Shown here piece after piece: positions 16,514-25,520 of a stretch of 37,284 bases of DNA. The DNA lies in the NCBI GenBank assembly GCA_910576815.1, contig CAJTKA010000034.1, forward strand, positions 1 through 37,284, in the 5' to 3' direction. The notes under the pieces were generated by a model. The model was not told the DNA's origin, ran no database searches, and saw only the letters and a list, made by a program, of their open reading frames with translations. This DNA comes from an uncultured Lachnospiraceae bacterium (GTDB lineage Bacteria > Bacillota > Clostridia > Lachnospirales > Lachnospiraceae). Numbering within the stretch: position 1 is the first letter of the stretch; each line of letters opens with the position of its first letter. The position numbers and the translations under genes are program-made.

Positions 16514-16584
16514 ATTTTATTTCGAGTGAAGAATGATGCATTGAATAAACAATTTTACGCAATAGAAAGGGAAAGGATTACAGC

Positions 16585-19005
16585 ATGAATACAGCATTGT
16601 CATGGATCAAAGAATATGTACCGGATTTAACCTGTACCGATCAGGAATATATGGACGCGATGACCCTCTCAGGGACGAAGGTGGAGGGCTACAGCAGACT
16701 GGATAAGAATCTGGAAAAGATCGTGATTGGGCAGATCAAAAAGATCGAGAAGCATCCCGACGCGGACAAACTCATCGTCTGTCAGGTGGATATCGGAAGC
16801 GAGGTCATTCAGATCGTCACCGGTGCGCCCAACGTGAAGGAGGGTGATAAGGTGCCCGTTGTTTTGGACGGCGGCAAGGTGGCAGGCGGTCACGACGGCG
16901 GCCCTCTGCCGGAGGACGGCATTGCGATCAAAGCAGGAAAATTGCGCGGCGTACCCTCCAACGGTATGATGTGCTCCATCGAAGAACTTGGCTCCGACAG
17001 GAATTTTTATCCGGAAGCACCGGAAAACGGTATCTATATTTTCGGCGATGATGTGCAGATCGGTGCGGACGCGGTGGAGGAACTCGGACTGCGGGATACG
17101 GTGTTTGAGTATGAAGTGACCTCAAACCGCGTAGACTGTTATAGTGTGATCGGTATTGCCAGAGAGGTGGCGGCTACCTTCAAAAAGCCCTTTATCGCGC
17201 CTGAAGTGACGGTAAAAGGTAACAATGAGAAGGTGGAAGAATATATTTCCGTAGAGGTGCAGGACAAAGAGCTCTGTCCCAGATACTGTGCGAGAGTCTG
17301 CAAAAATATCAAGATTGCGCCTTCACCGAAGTGGATGCAGAGACGCCTTGCGGCAAGCGGTATCCGTCCCATCAACAATCTGGTTGACATCACAAACTAT
17401 GTGATGGAAGAATATGGCCAACCCATGCACGCATTCGACCTTTCCACCATTGCAGGCAATCAGATCATCGTCCGCAGGGCAAAGGACGGCGATGTCTTTC
17501 GCACGCTGGACGGGCAGGAGCGGAAGCTGGATTCGGATGTGCTGATGATCTGCGATGCGGAGAAAGAGGTGGGGATCGCGGGCATCATGGGCGGCGAAAA
17601 TTCCATGATCACCGACAGCGTGACCACCGTGCTTTTCGAGGCGGCGGCCTTTAACGGACCCAACATCCGTAAGTCGGCAAAGCGTCTGGGACTGCGCACG
17701 GACGCTTCCGGCAAGTTTGAGAAAGGCCTTGATCCCCACAATGCAGAGGAAGCCATCAATAGAGCCTGTCAGCTCATCGAAGAACTTGGCTGCGGTGAGG
17801 TGGTGAGCGGTATGGTGGATGTGCACGGCGAGATGAAAGAGAAGGTGGTGCTGCCTTTTGAGCCTGCATATTACAATAACCTTCTGGGTACGGATGTTTC
17901 CGAGGAAGAAATGCTTTCTATCTTTAAGATGATCGAAGTGGAGTATGATGCGGCAAAGAGGACGCTCACGATTCCTACCTTCCGCCAGGATATTTTACGT
18001 CAGTGCGATATTGCAGAGGAAGTAGCACGGTTTTACGGCTACGACAAGATTCCGACCACGCTGCCGAATGGTGAGGCCACCACAGGCAGACTGCCTTTCA
18101 AGCTGCGGGTTGAGCAGAAGGCAAGAGATATTGCGGAATACTGCGGTTTCTCCCAGGGTATGTGCTATTCCTTCGAGAGCCCGAAGGTGTTCGATAAGCA
18201 GCTGCTTCCTGCGGATGATGAAGCAAGGAAGGTGGTCACCATCGCCAATCCGCTGGGTGAGGATTTCTCCATTATGAGGACCCTTCCCTTGAACGGCATG
18301 CTGACCAGCCTTTCCACGAATTACAACAGAAGAAATAAGGATGTACGCCTTTATGAATTGGGTAACGTTTATCTTCCTAAGGCGCTGCCGCTGACGGAGC
18401 TTCCGGAGGAGCGGATGCAGTTTACGCTCGGCATGTACGGCGAGGGCGATTTCTTTACCATGAAGGGCGTGATCGAGGAGTTTTTTGACAGCATTGGCAT
18501 GAAGAAGAAACCGACTTACGATCCGAATGCGGGCAGACCGTATCTGCATCCCGGCAGACAGGCAAATGTCTCCTATGAAGGCACGCAAATCGGCTATCTT
18601 GGAGAGGTGCACCCCGAGGTCTGCGACAATTATGCGCTTAAGACCAGGGTCTATGTGGCGGTACTTGATATTCCCGCGATCCTGCCGCTTGCGACCTTCG
18701 ACAGGAAGTATGAGGGCATCGCGAAATACCCGGCGGTACTTCGTGATATCAGTATGGTGGTGCCGAAGAAAGTGATGGCTGGTGAGATCGAGGCCATCAT
18801 TGCACAGCGCGGTGGAAAGATCCTTGAGGAGTATCAGCTCTTTGATATCTATGAGGGCGACCAGATCAAGGAGGGCTTTAAGTCCATGGCGTACTCCATT
18901 ACCTTCCGCGCAAAGGATAAGACGCTGGAGGAAGCGGATGTGACGGCAGCGATGAAGAAGATCCTCAATGGACTTGAGGGTATGGGAATTGAGCTGAGAA
19001 GCTGA
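16585..19005 (+). CDS. pheT: Phenylalanine--tRNA ligase beta subunit
   Basis: This 806-residue subunit has the full domain set. A tRNA-binding EMAP-like domain spans about 40-150, B3/B4 editing domain about 210-390, B5 about 400-475, the catalytic-like core about 480-690, and the anticodon-binding FDX-ACB domain the last 95 residues (KYPAVLRDISMVV...). It pairs with PheS, binds tRNA-Phe and hydrolyses mischarged Tyr-tRNA-Phe. The start is the ATG after GAAAGGGAAAGG. An M18 aminopeptidase gene follows 21 bases later. It is an intact copy with nothing unusual in the reading frame; a 485-residue open frame on the opposite strand is a shadow. Confidence 0.97.
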   Translation: MNTALSWIKEYVPDLTCTDQEYMDAMTLSGTKVEGYSRLDKNLEKIVIGQIKKIEKHPDADKLIVCQVDIGSEVIQIVTGAPNVKEGDKVPVVLDGGKVAGGHDGGPLPEDGIAIKAGKLRGVPSNGMMCSIEELGSDRNFYPEAPENGIYIFGDDVQIGADAVEELGLRDTVFEYEVTSNRVDCYSVIGIAREVAATFKKPFIAPEVTVKGNNEKVEEYISVEVQDKELCPRYCARVCKNIKIAPSPKWMQRRLAASGIRPINNLVDITNYVMEEYGQPMHAFDLSTIAGNQIIVRRAKDGDVFRTLDGQERKLDSDVLMICDAEKEVGIAGIMGGENSMITDSVTTVLFEAAAFNGPNIRKSAKRLGLRTDASGKFEKGLDPHNAEEAINRACQLIEELGCGEVVSGMVDVHGEMKEKVVLPFEPAYYNNLLGTDVSEEEMLSIFKMIEVEYDAAKRTLTIPTFRQDILRQCDIAEEVARFYGYDKIPTTLPNGEATTGRLPFKLRVEQKARDIAEYCGFSQGMCYSFESPKVFDKQLLPADDEARKVVTIANPLGEDFSIMRTLPLNGMLTSLSTNYNRRNKDVRLYELGNVYLPKALPLTELPEERMQFTLGMYGEGDFFTMKGVIEEFFDSIGMKKKPTYDPNAGRPYLHPGRQANVSYEGTQIGYLGEVHPEVCDNYALKTRVYVAVLDIPAILPLATFDRKYEGIAKYPAVLRDISMVVPKKVMAGEIEAIIAQRGGKILEEYQLFDIYEGDQIKEGFKSMAYSITFRAKDKTLEEADVTAAMKKILNGLEGMGIELRS

Positions 19006-19026
19006 TAATAGAAAGGAGTGGTCAAC

Positions 19027-20460
19027 GTGGAACAGAAAAACACTTGGGAGACTTACAGTGCGAAACAGATAAAGGAAGTGGACGCCTTTGCGCGTGAATA
19101 CATGGATTTTTTGGATAACGGCAAGACCGAGAGGGAGTGCATCGACCAGATTGTGAACACCGTGGAAGCGGCAGGATATCAGGAATTGGAAACGCTGGTA
19201 AAGGCCGGGAAGAAGCTGAAAGCGGGAGACAAAGTCTATGCCGTGTGGATGAATAAGTCCATTGTCCTGTTTCAAATCGGCAAAAAGCTGCTTGCGGAGG
19301 GTGTTAACATTCTGGGGGCGCACATTGATTCTCCGCGTCTTGACGTGAAGCAGAATCCCCTTTATGAAGACGGCGGCTTTGCTTATCTGGACACGCATTA
19401 CTATGGCGGTGTGAAAAAGTATCAGTGGGTGACGATCCCGCTTGCGATTCACGGCGTGGTGGTGAAGAAAGATGGCAGTACGGTGGAAGTCAATGTGGGC
19501 GAGAATGAGGATGATCCTGTGTTTTTTGTTTCAGACCTCCTGATCCATCTTGCGCAGGAGCAGTTGGAGAAGAAGGCAAATAAAGTGATCGAGGGTGAAG
19601 CGCTGGATATCATTATCGGTAATAAACCTTTGGTCATTGAAAAGAAGCAGAAGAAAGATAAAGACGATTCAGAGGGAGAGAACAGTGCGCCAAAGGATGC
19701 CGTAAAGAAAGGAATCCTTGAAATCTTAAAGAGAGATTACGACTTTGAGGAGGAGGACTTTATTTCCGCTGAGCTTGAGGTGGTGCCTGCGGGAAAGGCC
19801 AGAGAGGCCGGATTTGACAGGAGTATGATCTTAGCCTATGGGCAGGATGACAGGGTTTGTGCCTTTTCTTCCTTAAAGGCGATGTTGGAGATCGGGCAGA
19901 CAGAGCGTACCGCCTGCTGTATCCTTGTGGATAAGGAGGAAGTCGGCAGCGTGGGTGCAACGGGCATGCAGTCGAGGTTTTTTGAGAACGCCGTGGCGGA
20001 AGTCATGGGTCTGACAGGAGAATACAGTGAACTCGCCCTGCGCAGGTGTCTTTCGCATTCCTGTATGCTTTCTTCCGATGTGAGCAGCGCTTTTGACCCC
20101 ACTTACGCGTCCAGTTTCGATAAGAAGAACGTGGCTTACCTGGGCGGCGGCATGGTATTTAACAAGTTTACGGGTTCCCGCGGAAAATCCGGTTCCAATG
20201 ACGCCAACGCCGAGTATCTGGGGCATATCCGTGCTATCTTTGAGAAGGAGAAGGTCAATTTCCAGACGGCGGAGCTCGGCAAGGTAGACCTGGGCGGTGG
20301 TGGTACGATCGCTTATATCCTTGCACTCTATGGTATGAACGTGATCGACAGCGGCGTGGCGGTGCTCAATATGCACGCGCCCTGGGAGGCGACCAGCAAG
20401 GCGGATGTTTACGAGACGAAGCGCGGTTATGTGGCTTTTTTGAAACATGCCGATTTGTAA
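19027..20460 (+). CDS. M18-family zinc aminopeptidase
   Basis: Read from GTG 19027 it has 477 residues; AAAGGAG at 19012-19018 fits this start better than the in-frame GTG at 19018, which overlaps the ribosome site. Metal-binding and catalytic patterns of the aminopeptidase I (M18) family are present: GAHIDSPRLDVKQ near residue 95, DKEEVGS near 300 and the closing NMHAPWEATSK. These enzymes are cytoplasmic dodecamers that remove N-terminal residues from peptides. A charged insert (KKQKKDKDDSEGENSAPKD) near residues 205-223 looks like a flexible loop. The gene follows pheT closely and may be co-transcribed; no functional link to tRNA charging is implied. Confidence 0.93.
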   Translation: MEQKNTWETYSAKQIKEVDAFAREYMDFLDNGKTERECIDQIVNTVEAAGYQELETLVKAGKKLKAGDKVYAVWMNKSIVLFQIGKKLLAEGVNILGAHIDSPRLDVKQNPLYEDGGFAYLDTHYYGGVKKYQWVTIPLAIHGVVVKKDGSTVEVNVGENEDDPVFFVSDLLIHLAQEQLEKKANKVIEGEALDIIIGNKPLVIEKKQKKDKDDSEGENSAPKDAVKKGILEILKRDYDFEEEDFISAELEVVPAGKAREAGFDRSMILAYGQDDRVCAFSSLKAMLEIGQTERTACCILVDKEEVGSVGATGMQSRFFENAVAEVMGLTGEYSELALRRCLSHSCMLSSDVSSAFDPTYASSFDKKNVAYLGGGMVFNKFTGSRGKSGSNDANAEYLGHIRAIFEKEKVNFQTAELGKVDLGGGGTIAYILALYGMNVIDSGVAVLNMHAPWEATSKADVYETKRGYVAFLKHADL

Positions 20461-20486
20461 AAATCAGACAGTATAAGAGAAAGAAG

Positions 20487-20503
20487 GACTGACTAAGTCA
20501 GTC
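20487..20503 (+). repeat. Short perfect hairpin before queA
   Basis: GACTGAC and GTCAGTC are perfect inverted arms around TAA. There is no T-run, so it is not a standard terminator. It may be an RNA processing or stability element; no preQ1 riboswitch motif was recognised in this gap. Confidence 0.45.
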
Positions 20504-20598
20504 GACGAAATGTGAATCAAATGGCCGAATGAAGCTGGATAGCATAAATGGGAAACATTGTTTTTTCGGCTTGTCATGGATTCAGAATGGATGAAAAT

Positions 20599-21633
20599 AT
20601 GACAACACTAAAAAAATCAGATTTCTACTTTGACCTGCCGCAGGAGCTGATTGCGCAGGATCCCTTGGAGGACCGCTCCGCGTCGAGACTGCTTGTGCTT
20701 CATAAAGACACGGGCGTGGTGGAGCACCATCGGTTTCAGGAGATCACAAATTATTTAAGGCCGGGCGATTGTCTGGTCTTAAATAATACCAAGGTGATCC
20801 CGGCAAGGTTGTTGGGCGTGAAGGAAGATACTGGCGCAGCGATCGAGGTGCTGCTGCTAAAACGCCGCGAGAACGACGTCTGGGAAACGCTGGTCAAGCC
20901 GGGGAAAAAGGCAAGACCCGGAACAAAGATCGTCTTTGGAGAAGGCGCGCTGCGTGCAGAGGTTTTGGAAGTCGTGGAGGAGGGCAACCGTCTGATTCAA
21001 TTTTCCTACGAAGGAATTTTTGAGGAGGTCTTGGATCGTTTGGGGGAAATGCCCCTGCCGCCCTACATAACCCATAAATTGCAGGACAAGAACCGCTATC
21101 AGACCGTATACGCAAAATACGAGGGCTCTGCGGCGGCGCCGACGGCGGGCCTGCATTTTACGGAAAAACTGCTGGCGGAGATTCGTGCGATGGGCGTGGA
21201 GACAGCCTTTGTGACCCTTCACGTGGGACTGGGCACTTTTCGCCCAGTGAAAGCCGAAAATCTCTCGGATCATCATATGCACAGTGAGCACTATGAGATC
21301 ACGGAGGAGACGGCAGATCTCATAAACCGCACAAAAGAAAACGGCGGGAGAGTGTTCTGCGTGGGGACTACAAGCTGCCGTACCATAGAGAGCGCGGCAG
21401 ACGAAAACGGGAGAGTGCAGGCAGGTTGCGGAGACACAGAGATTTTTATTTATCCCGGTTACCGCTTCAAGGTATTGGATTGCCTGATCACAAATTTTCA
21501 TCTGCCCGAGTCCACGCTGGTGATGCTGGTGTCTGCGCTGGCGGGCAGGGAGAACGTGCTGGCGGCGTATCGGGAGGCGGTGGAGGAGAGGTATCGGTTC
21601 TTTTCGTTTGGGGATGCGATGCTGATTCATTAA
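20599..21633 (+). CDS. queA: S-adenosylmethionine:tRNA ribosyltransferase-isomerase
   Basis: From ATG 20599 the protein has 344 residues and begins TTLKKSDFYFDLPQELIAQ, which aligns with the usual QueA start. Frames from 20548 or 20587 would add residues not typical of the family. QueA transfers the ribosyl part of SAM to preQ1 at the wobble base of tRNAs with GUN anticodons, forming epoxyqueuosine. Family motifs include VLNNTKVIPARLLG, GSAAAPTAGLHFT, FVTLHVGLGTFRPV and DCLITNFHLPESTL. The ribosome site is weak, and the preceding 138 bases hold only the short hairpin. It converges with the XRE-like gene, with an 8-base gap. Confidence 0.95.
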   Translation: MTTLKKSDFYFDLPQELIAQDPLEDRSASRLLVLHKDTGVVEHHRFQEITNYLRPGDCLVLNNTKVIPARLLGVKEDTGAAIEVLLLKRRENDVWETLVKPGKKARPGTKIVFGEGALRAEVLEVVEEGNRLIQFSYEGIFEEVLDRLGEMPLPPYITHKLQDKNRYQTVYAKYEGSAAAPTAGLHFTEKLLAEIRAMGVETAFVTLHVGLGTFRPVKAENLSDHHMHSEHYEITEETADLINRTKENGGRVFCVGTTSCRTIESAADENGRVQAGCGDTEIFIYPGYRFKVLDCLITNFHLPESTLVMLVSALAGRENVLAAYREAVEERYRFFSFGDAMLIH

Positions 21634-21641
21634 AGGATTTT

Positions 21642-22079
21642 TTATTCCTTCGCTGTATCCAGCACCGCCAACCCATGATCGAGCAGCATCCCGTTTGCGT
21701 CCATAATGTTCCTGTTTCGCTGCAGGGCGAACAGGAGCAGTGCGTCCCGCTCATCTCTGGCGTAGAGTTCCCGATTGCTGGAAATCTTTAACAGTTTCTG
21801 CGTTTCTTCTGCGGACAGTTTCAGCCCGAAAGATAAGGCGATCAGTTTGTCCCGGGAAGGGATTTTGTCGCCGGCAAAGATCCGATAGACATAGGCGCGG
21901 CCTAAGAGCGAGCCGCGTATCACGTCCGCACGTCTGAGCCTTTTTTGCGCCAGCAGCATATGCAGATGTTCAGCCAGAGTGTCTTTTAGCAGATGTTCTT
22001 TATTTTCCGTTAAATAATCTTCGATATCCGTTGCTATCGTGATTTCATGTTTCAATTCATCCGTAGACTTTTCATTCAT
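21642..22079 (-). CDS. XRE-like helix-turn-helix protein
   Basis: This 145-residue protein has a helix-turn-helix region at about 40-95: HLHMLLAQKRLRRADVIRGSLLGRAYVYRIFAGDKIPSRDKLIALSFGL, in the manner of XRE/Cro proteins. The flanking segments (DIEDYLTENKEHL before, DERDALLLFALQRN after) are mostly helical and have no known enzyme motif. A promoter of its own lies at 22173-22201 and gives a leader of about 85 bases. The ribosome site is poor (AAAGGA about 12 bases upstream), so the start is less certain. Its targets are unknown; the divergent acyltransferase and kinase genes are candidates by position only. Confidence 0.75.
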   Translation of the reverse strand: MNEKSTDELKHEITIATDIEDYLTENKEHLLKDTLAEHLHMLLAQKRLRRADVIRGSLLGRAYVYRIFAGDKIPSRDKLIALSFGLKLSAEETQKLLKISSNRELYARDERDALLLFALQRNRNIMDANGMLLDHGLAVLDTAKE

Positions 22080-22172
22080 TTTGCGGGAGATTCCTTTTCG
22101 GATTTTTTATGGCCTTTGCAGCAAGCAACGCATTGCAGGCAGGATAAAAACGCAAATAATGCGGCTGGAATC

Positions 22173-22201
22173 ATTATACTTGTTTCCACATAGGACGGCA
22201 A
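22173..22201 (-). promoter_or_regulatory. Sigma-A promoter of the XRE-like gene
   Basis: On the minus strand TTGCCG (22196-22201) and TATAAT (22173-22178) have a 17-base spacer. Confidence 0.7.
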
Positions 22202-22253
22202 GTGGGGTGCTTTCAATTCCTGTCATATTTTCTGAATCCTTGTTTCAACAAAT

Positions 22254-22297
22254 GTCTACCAGGGGTAGACCAAAACGGACAGGGCTCTGTTTATAAT
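22254..22297 (+). promoter_or_regulatory. Perfect palindrome and -10 box before the acyltransferase gene
   Basis: GTCTACC (22254-22260), AGG, GGTAGAC (22264-22270) form a perfect inverted repeat. A consensus TATAAT follows at 22292-22297 without a recognisable -35 box. The palindrome centre lies near -42 of the predicted start, where a class II activator would bind. The binding protein is unknown. Confidence 0.5.
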
Positions 22298-22365
22298 CGA
22301 AAACGGAGTCCTGTTTTTGTTGTGGACTGAACGGAGAGACGAAAAAGAGAAAAGAGAAGATACGT

Positions 22366-23406
22366 ATGCAAATGACAAAAGAAGAAAGTGACAGGATCAG
22401 AATCGTTAAATGGATCGCCATTGTTATGGTGGTATTTTTACATATCTACACGACAGAAGTCAATTTTGCAGATGGAAAAAATGCAGCTGCCCTTCCTGAA
22501 TGGCTGCTGCTGTTGGAGACTGGCGTTTCACAGGTGATATCCAGATGCGGCGTGCCGACTTTTTTCCTGTTTTCTGCCGTTTTATTGTTTCGTGCCGATC
22601 ATTCCTATGGAGAAGTCATCAGGAAAAAGGCAAAAACGCTGCTTGTGCCTTATTTGATTTGGAATAGTTTTTGGATCGCGGTGTTTGCCGTATTGCAAAG
22701 CCTTTCGTTTACCGCCCCGTATTTTTCGGGAAGCAATACGCCGATCTTACAATGTTCTGTAAAAGAGTGGTTTGAATTGTACGGGATCGGGCAGGAATAT
22801 CCGCAGTGTTATCCTTTGTGGTTTATGCGGGATCTGATGGCGGTGGTTTTGCTCTTTCCGTTGATAAAAACAGTCGCCAAAAGGTATCCGAACACGCTAT
22901 TGTGTTTGGGGATGGCACTCAGCATTTTACCATTTTCCTTTTGGGGAAAAGCAGCGCTTGCCTGGTTTCTGATCGGGGCGGCTGTCGTTCAAAAAAAGGG
23001 TACGCTTATGATTTTTGACCATTATTCCGTGGCCCTGATCGGGACGGTTTATTTTGTGTGTGCAGCTGCCGCTTTGTTTTTAGAGTATCCAATCATTAGA
23101 AATATTTCTGTGCTTGTGGGAATCGTGTTTTGGCTGCGCTTGTCAAAGGAAATTTATGACAGGGAGAAATTGCGGCAAATTTTTTTGAGATTGTCAGAAT
23201 CTGTTTTTATGATATATGTGCTGCATGAAATGACACTGTCCTCCGTGCGCAAACTATGTTTCCGACTGCTCCCGGCAAAGCCGTTATTTTGGCTTTTAGA
23301 ATATCTGTTGATTCCGATTGGCGTAATGGCAGGCTGTATTCTGGCGGGAAACATTTTTAAGAAAGTGCTACCGGGATGGTATCGGATCGCGACAGGAGAA
23401 CGTTGA
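22366..23406 (+). CDS. Acyltransferase family 3 membrane protein
   Basis: The 346-residue protein has about ten hydrophobic segments. It opens with RIRIVKWIAIVMVVFLHIYT, where the His in the first helix corresponds to the conserved one of acyltransferase-3 proteins. The family O-acylates sugars, cell-wall polymers or lipids. SRCGVPTFFLFSAVLLFR in the second helix and PLWFMRDLMAVVLLFPLI later are also typical. The acceptor cannot be predicted. AGAAGA is a weak ribosome site. The kinase gene follows 60 bases downstream with its own promoter. The only regulatory sign is the palindrome upstream. Confidence 0.85.
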   Translation: MQMTKEESDRIRIVKWIAIVMVVFLHIYTTEVNFADGKNAAALPEWLLLLETGVSQVISRCGVPTFFLFSAVLLFRADHSYGEVIRKKAKTLLVPYLIWNSFWIAVFAVLQSLSFTAPYFSGSNTPILQCSVKEWFELYGIGQEYPQCYPLWFMRDLMAVVLLFPLIKTVAKRYPNTLLCLGMALSILPFSFWGKAALAWFLIGAAVVQKKGTLMIFDHYSVALIGTVYFVCAAAALFLEYPIIRNISVLVGIVFWLRLSKEIYDREKLRQIFLRLSESVFMIYVLHEMTLSSVRKLCFRLLPAKPLFWLLEYLLIPIGVMAGCILAGNIFKKVLPGWYRIATGER

Positions 23407-23421
23407 ACGAAGGGGAAATGA

Positions 23422-23451
23422 TTGTCTGCGCGGTAAGAAATATGTTATAAT
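23422..23451 (+). promoter_or_regulatory. Extended -10 promoter of the kinase gene
   Basis: TTGTCT (23422-23427), an 18-base spacer and TGT-TATAAT (TATAAT at 23446-23451). The predicted start, about 23458, is only some 9 bases before the ATG. Confidence 0.7.
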
Positions 23452-23466
23452 GCAAATGGTGAAAAA

Positions 23467-24999
23467 ATGAGCATGAATTACGATGAGATAAAAGTACTGA
23501 AACAAAGTGAAAAGAGTAAGGTGCAGCTGGTAAAAGAACAGGGCAGCGGGCAGATTTTGATTTGCAAGACTTTGCAGGGGCAGCATTCCGTTTATCAAAC
23601 ATTGCAGGGACTGCAGCATCCTTATCTGCCGACAGTGTACGAGGTTTCGTATGACAATGCTGAAACGACGATCATAGAGGAATATATTGAGGGGCAGACG
23701 GCAGGCAGCGCGGCGCTTACGGAAAAGCAGTGCCGAACGGTCATAAAGGAACTTTGCGAAGTCCTCATGTATCTGCATGAAAAGGGAATCATTCACAGGG
23801 ATATCAAACCCTCCAACATTTTGATGGCAAAGGACGGCCATATCCGTTTGATCGATTTTGACGCAGCCCGTATGCCGAAAGAAGACAGGGAACAAGACAC
23901 GATTCAGTTAGGTACCAGAGGCTATGCGCCGCCGGAACAGTATGGGTTTTCCCAGACAGACGAGCGTGCGGATATCTATGCCCTGGGCGTTACCATCAAA
24001 CAGCTTTTGGGCGGCCAAGCGGAGAAACTGCGCTACAGGAGGGTGCTTTCCAAGTGTACCAATCTGGATCCTGAGAAACGGTATCGGTCTGTCAGGCAGG
24101 TGAAGAAAGCTTTTTTGGATGTTCCCGCTTTGGGGACAGCTGTTTTGTGCGCGGTGGCGGTGGGAATCGTAGCGATTGTTTTCGGCAATGGGCTGTTAAA
24201 CGATAACAGGTCGCAGGAAGCTTCGCTGCCTGTCGAAAACGGGACGGATTTGATCGTACTGCCCACACCGGCCGATCCTTTCTGGGACGGTGAGACAGGC
24301 TCCGGTTTCTGGGGCTGTGTGTTTGAATCGGGAGTCGGTGACGATCAAAGGTATGATTGGAGATTGTACAGGCAGGATACGGCGACGCCTCCGGATCTGG
24401 AAAAGGATGCATGGCTTAAAGAGGGAATGATGCGGGGAAATGTCGCATGGACCCGTGAAGGGAAGATGAGTGAAGAAGGAGAGGAAAAGCTGTTTTGTAT
24501 GAGCTTCTCCGATGAATTTGAGGATAACGGCTTTTATTACTTTGCCGTGCGTGCTTCCGGAGACGGCATAACCTATGCAGACAGTCCCTATGTATTGTCG
24601 GATGTCTTTGCATTTACAGGCGAGGATGCCCCGAGACTGCCAGCACCGGAAGAACTTCACTGGATCGCAAAGGAAGGGGAGGAATCCAGATGGTATTTTA
24701 CGGCGTTTACCAACTGGGACGATTATGCAGACAAAGACGCAATCGACGTCTATGTCTATAATGGTGACGGTGAGTATGTGATGAATACCATGGTGCATAA
24801 GTCATTCCTGATCGACAGCGAATGGCCTGGTATGCGGATCAGGCAGGAGTTTGTGGGCGAACCGGGAGAGACCTATCGGTTTGCCATACAGGTGCACACC
24901 TCGCGGCCTAATGAGTACCGATCCAGTCCGGCGGTTACACCGTACCCGGAGGAAGCATATTTAAGTCCGCCGCTTAAGGTGCCGGAGCCTTTTGAATAA
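23467..24999 (+). CDS. Membrane Ser/Thr protein kinase with atypical motifs
   Basis: The 510-residue protein has an intracellular kinase domain (about 1-215), one membrane helix (about 221-243) and an extracellular region of some 265 residues rich in Trp, Asp and Glu. Catalytic residues seen are Lys34 (LICK), Asp112 in HRDIKPSN and an APPE motif near 154-157. Two features are unusual. The magnesium motif is DFD (130-132) rather than DFG, and the N-terminal lobe lacks a clear GxGxxG loop (KSKVQLVKEQGSGQI). Activity is therefore plausible but not certain. PASTA repeats, found in PknB-type kinases, are absent. The extracellular region is not recognised. A second ATG two codons on is possible. 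The VanZ-like gene follows after 14 bases. Confidence 0.85.
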   Translation: MSMNYDEIKVLKQSEKSKVQLVKEQGSGQILICKTLQGQHSVYQTLQGLQHPYLPTVYEVSYDNAETTIIEEYIEGQTAGSAALTEKQCRTVIKELCEVLMYLHEKGIIHRDIKPSNILMAKDGHIRLIDFDAARMPKEDREQDTIQLGTRGYAPPEQYGFSQTDERADIYALGVTIKQLLGGQAEKLRYRRVLSKCTNLDPEKRYRSVRQVKKAFLDVPALGTAVLCAVAVGIVAIVFGNGLLNDNRSQEASLPVENGTDLIVLPTPADPFWDGETGSGFWGCVFESGVGDDQRYDWRLYRQDTATPPDLEKDAWLKEGMMRGNVAWTREGKMSEEGEEKLFCMSFSDEFEDNGFYYFAVRASGDGITYADSPYVLSDVFAFTGEDAPRLPAPEELHWIAKEGEESRWYFTAFTNWDDYADKDAIDVYVYNGDGEYVMNTMVHKSFLIDSEWPGMRIRQEFVGEPGETYRFAIQVHTSRPNEYRSSPAVTPYPEEAYLSPPLKVPEPFE

Positions 25000-25013
25000 A
25001 GGAAACTATAATT

Positions 25014-25508
25014 ATGAATCAAGGGAAAAAGAGAAACCTCATCTTGGAACTGTGTGTGATTGCTGTCTCACTGGCGGCGCTGCTTATGCTGTTATATTTT
25101 GTGATGGCAGTAAGCTTTCAAAACGGGACGACATCTTCTGATATCACGATGAAGATGGCGGGACAGATCGCCAGGCGGATCTTTGAAGAACCCACGCAGG
25201 ATCAGATCGCAACGACCGCACTGATGATTCGTTACGGAGCGCATCTGGGACTCTTTTTTGTGGTGGGTTTTGTGACGACCTTTGCGGGGATGGCGGTTTT
25301 TAGAGGTTATTACAGAATCATTGGCGTGATCGGCGCAGGCGTGGTCTGTTATGCGCTTGCCTATTATACAGAATATTATAAGCAGTTTGTGGAAGGGAGA
25401 CATTTCCAGCAGTCCGACGCCGCGCTCAACTGGTATGGGAGCGTGGCGGGAATACTTTGCATGGTCGGATCCTATTTTTTAAACAGGCTTTTGGTAAAAC
25501 TTTCATAA
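25014..25508 (+). CDS. VanZ-like family membrane protein
   Basis: The 164-residue protein has four hydrophobic segments and the VanZ pattern: FSFQNG-type motif (here SFQNGTTS), RYGAHLGLFFVVGF, EYYKQFVEGRHFQQSDAALNWYGSVAGI. The conserved order of the acidic residue, the QxFVxGR motif and the D...N.G helix is clear. VanZ in enterococci gives low-level teicoplanin resistance; the chromosomal relatives are mostly uncharacterised and no resistance is implied. AAGGAAA supports the start, 14 bases after the kinase gene, so both are probably one transcript. It converges with tyrA with a 12-base gap and no clear terminator. Confidence 0.85.
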   Translation: MNQGKKRNLILELCVIAVSLAALLMLLYFVMAVSFQNGTTSSDITMKMAGQIARRIFEEPTQDQIATTALMIRYGAHLGLFFVVGFVTTFAGMAVFRGYYRIIGVIGAGVVCYALAYYTEYYKQFVEGRHFQQSDAALNWYGSVAGILCMVGSYFLNRLLVKLS

Positions 25509-25520
25509 AAGATTGCAGAT

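Noticed and set aside
17995..19452. A 485-codon open frame on the minus strand across pheT and the aminopeptidase gene
   Set aside because: It lies opposite well-identified genes, has no recognisable motif and arises from codon bias of the real strand.
20461..20598. A preQ1 riboswitch before queA
   Set aside because: No preQ1 aptamer pattern (loop with a downstream A-rich tail pairing) could be found; only a short hairpin is present.
20857..21630. A 257-codon minus-strand frame opposite queA
   Set aside because: queA is certain on the plus strand; the shadow has no motif.
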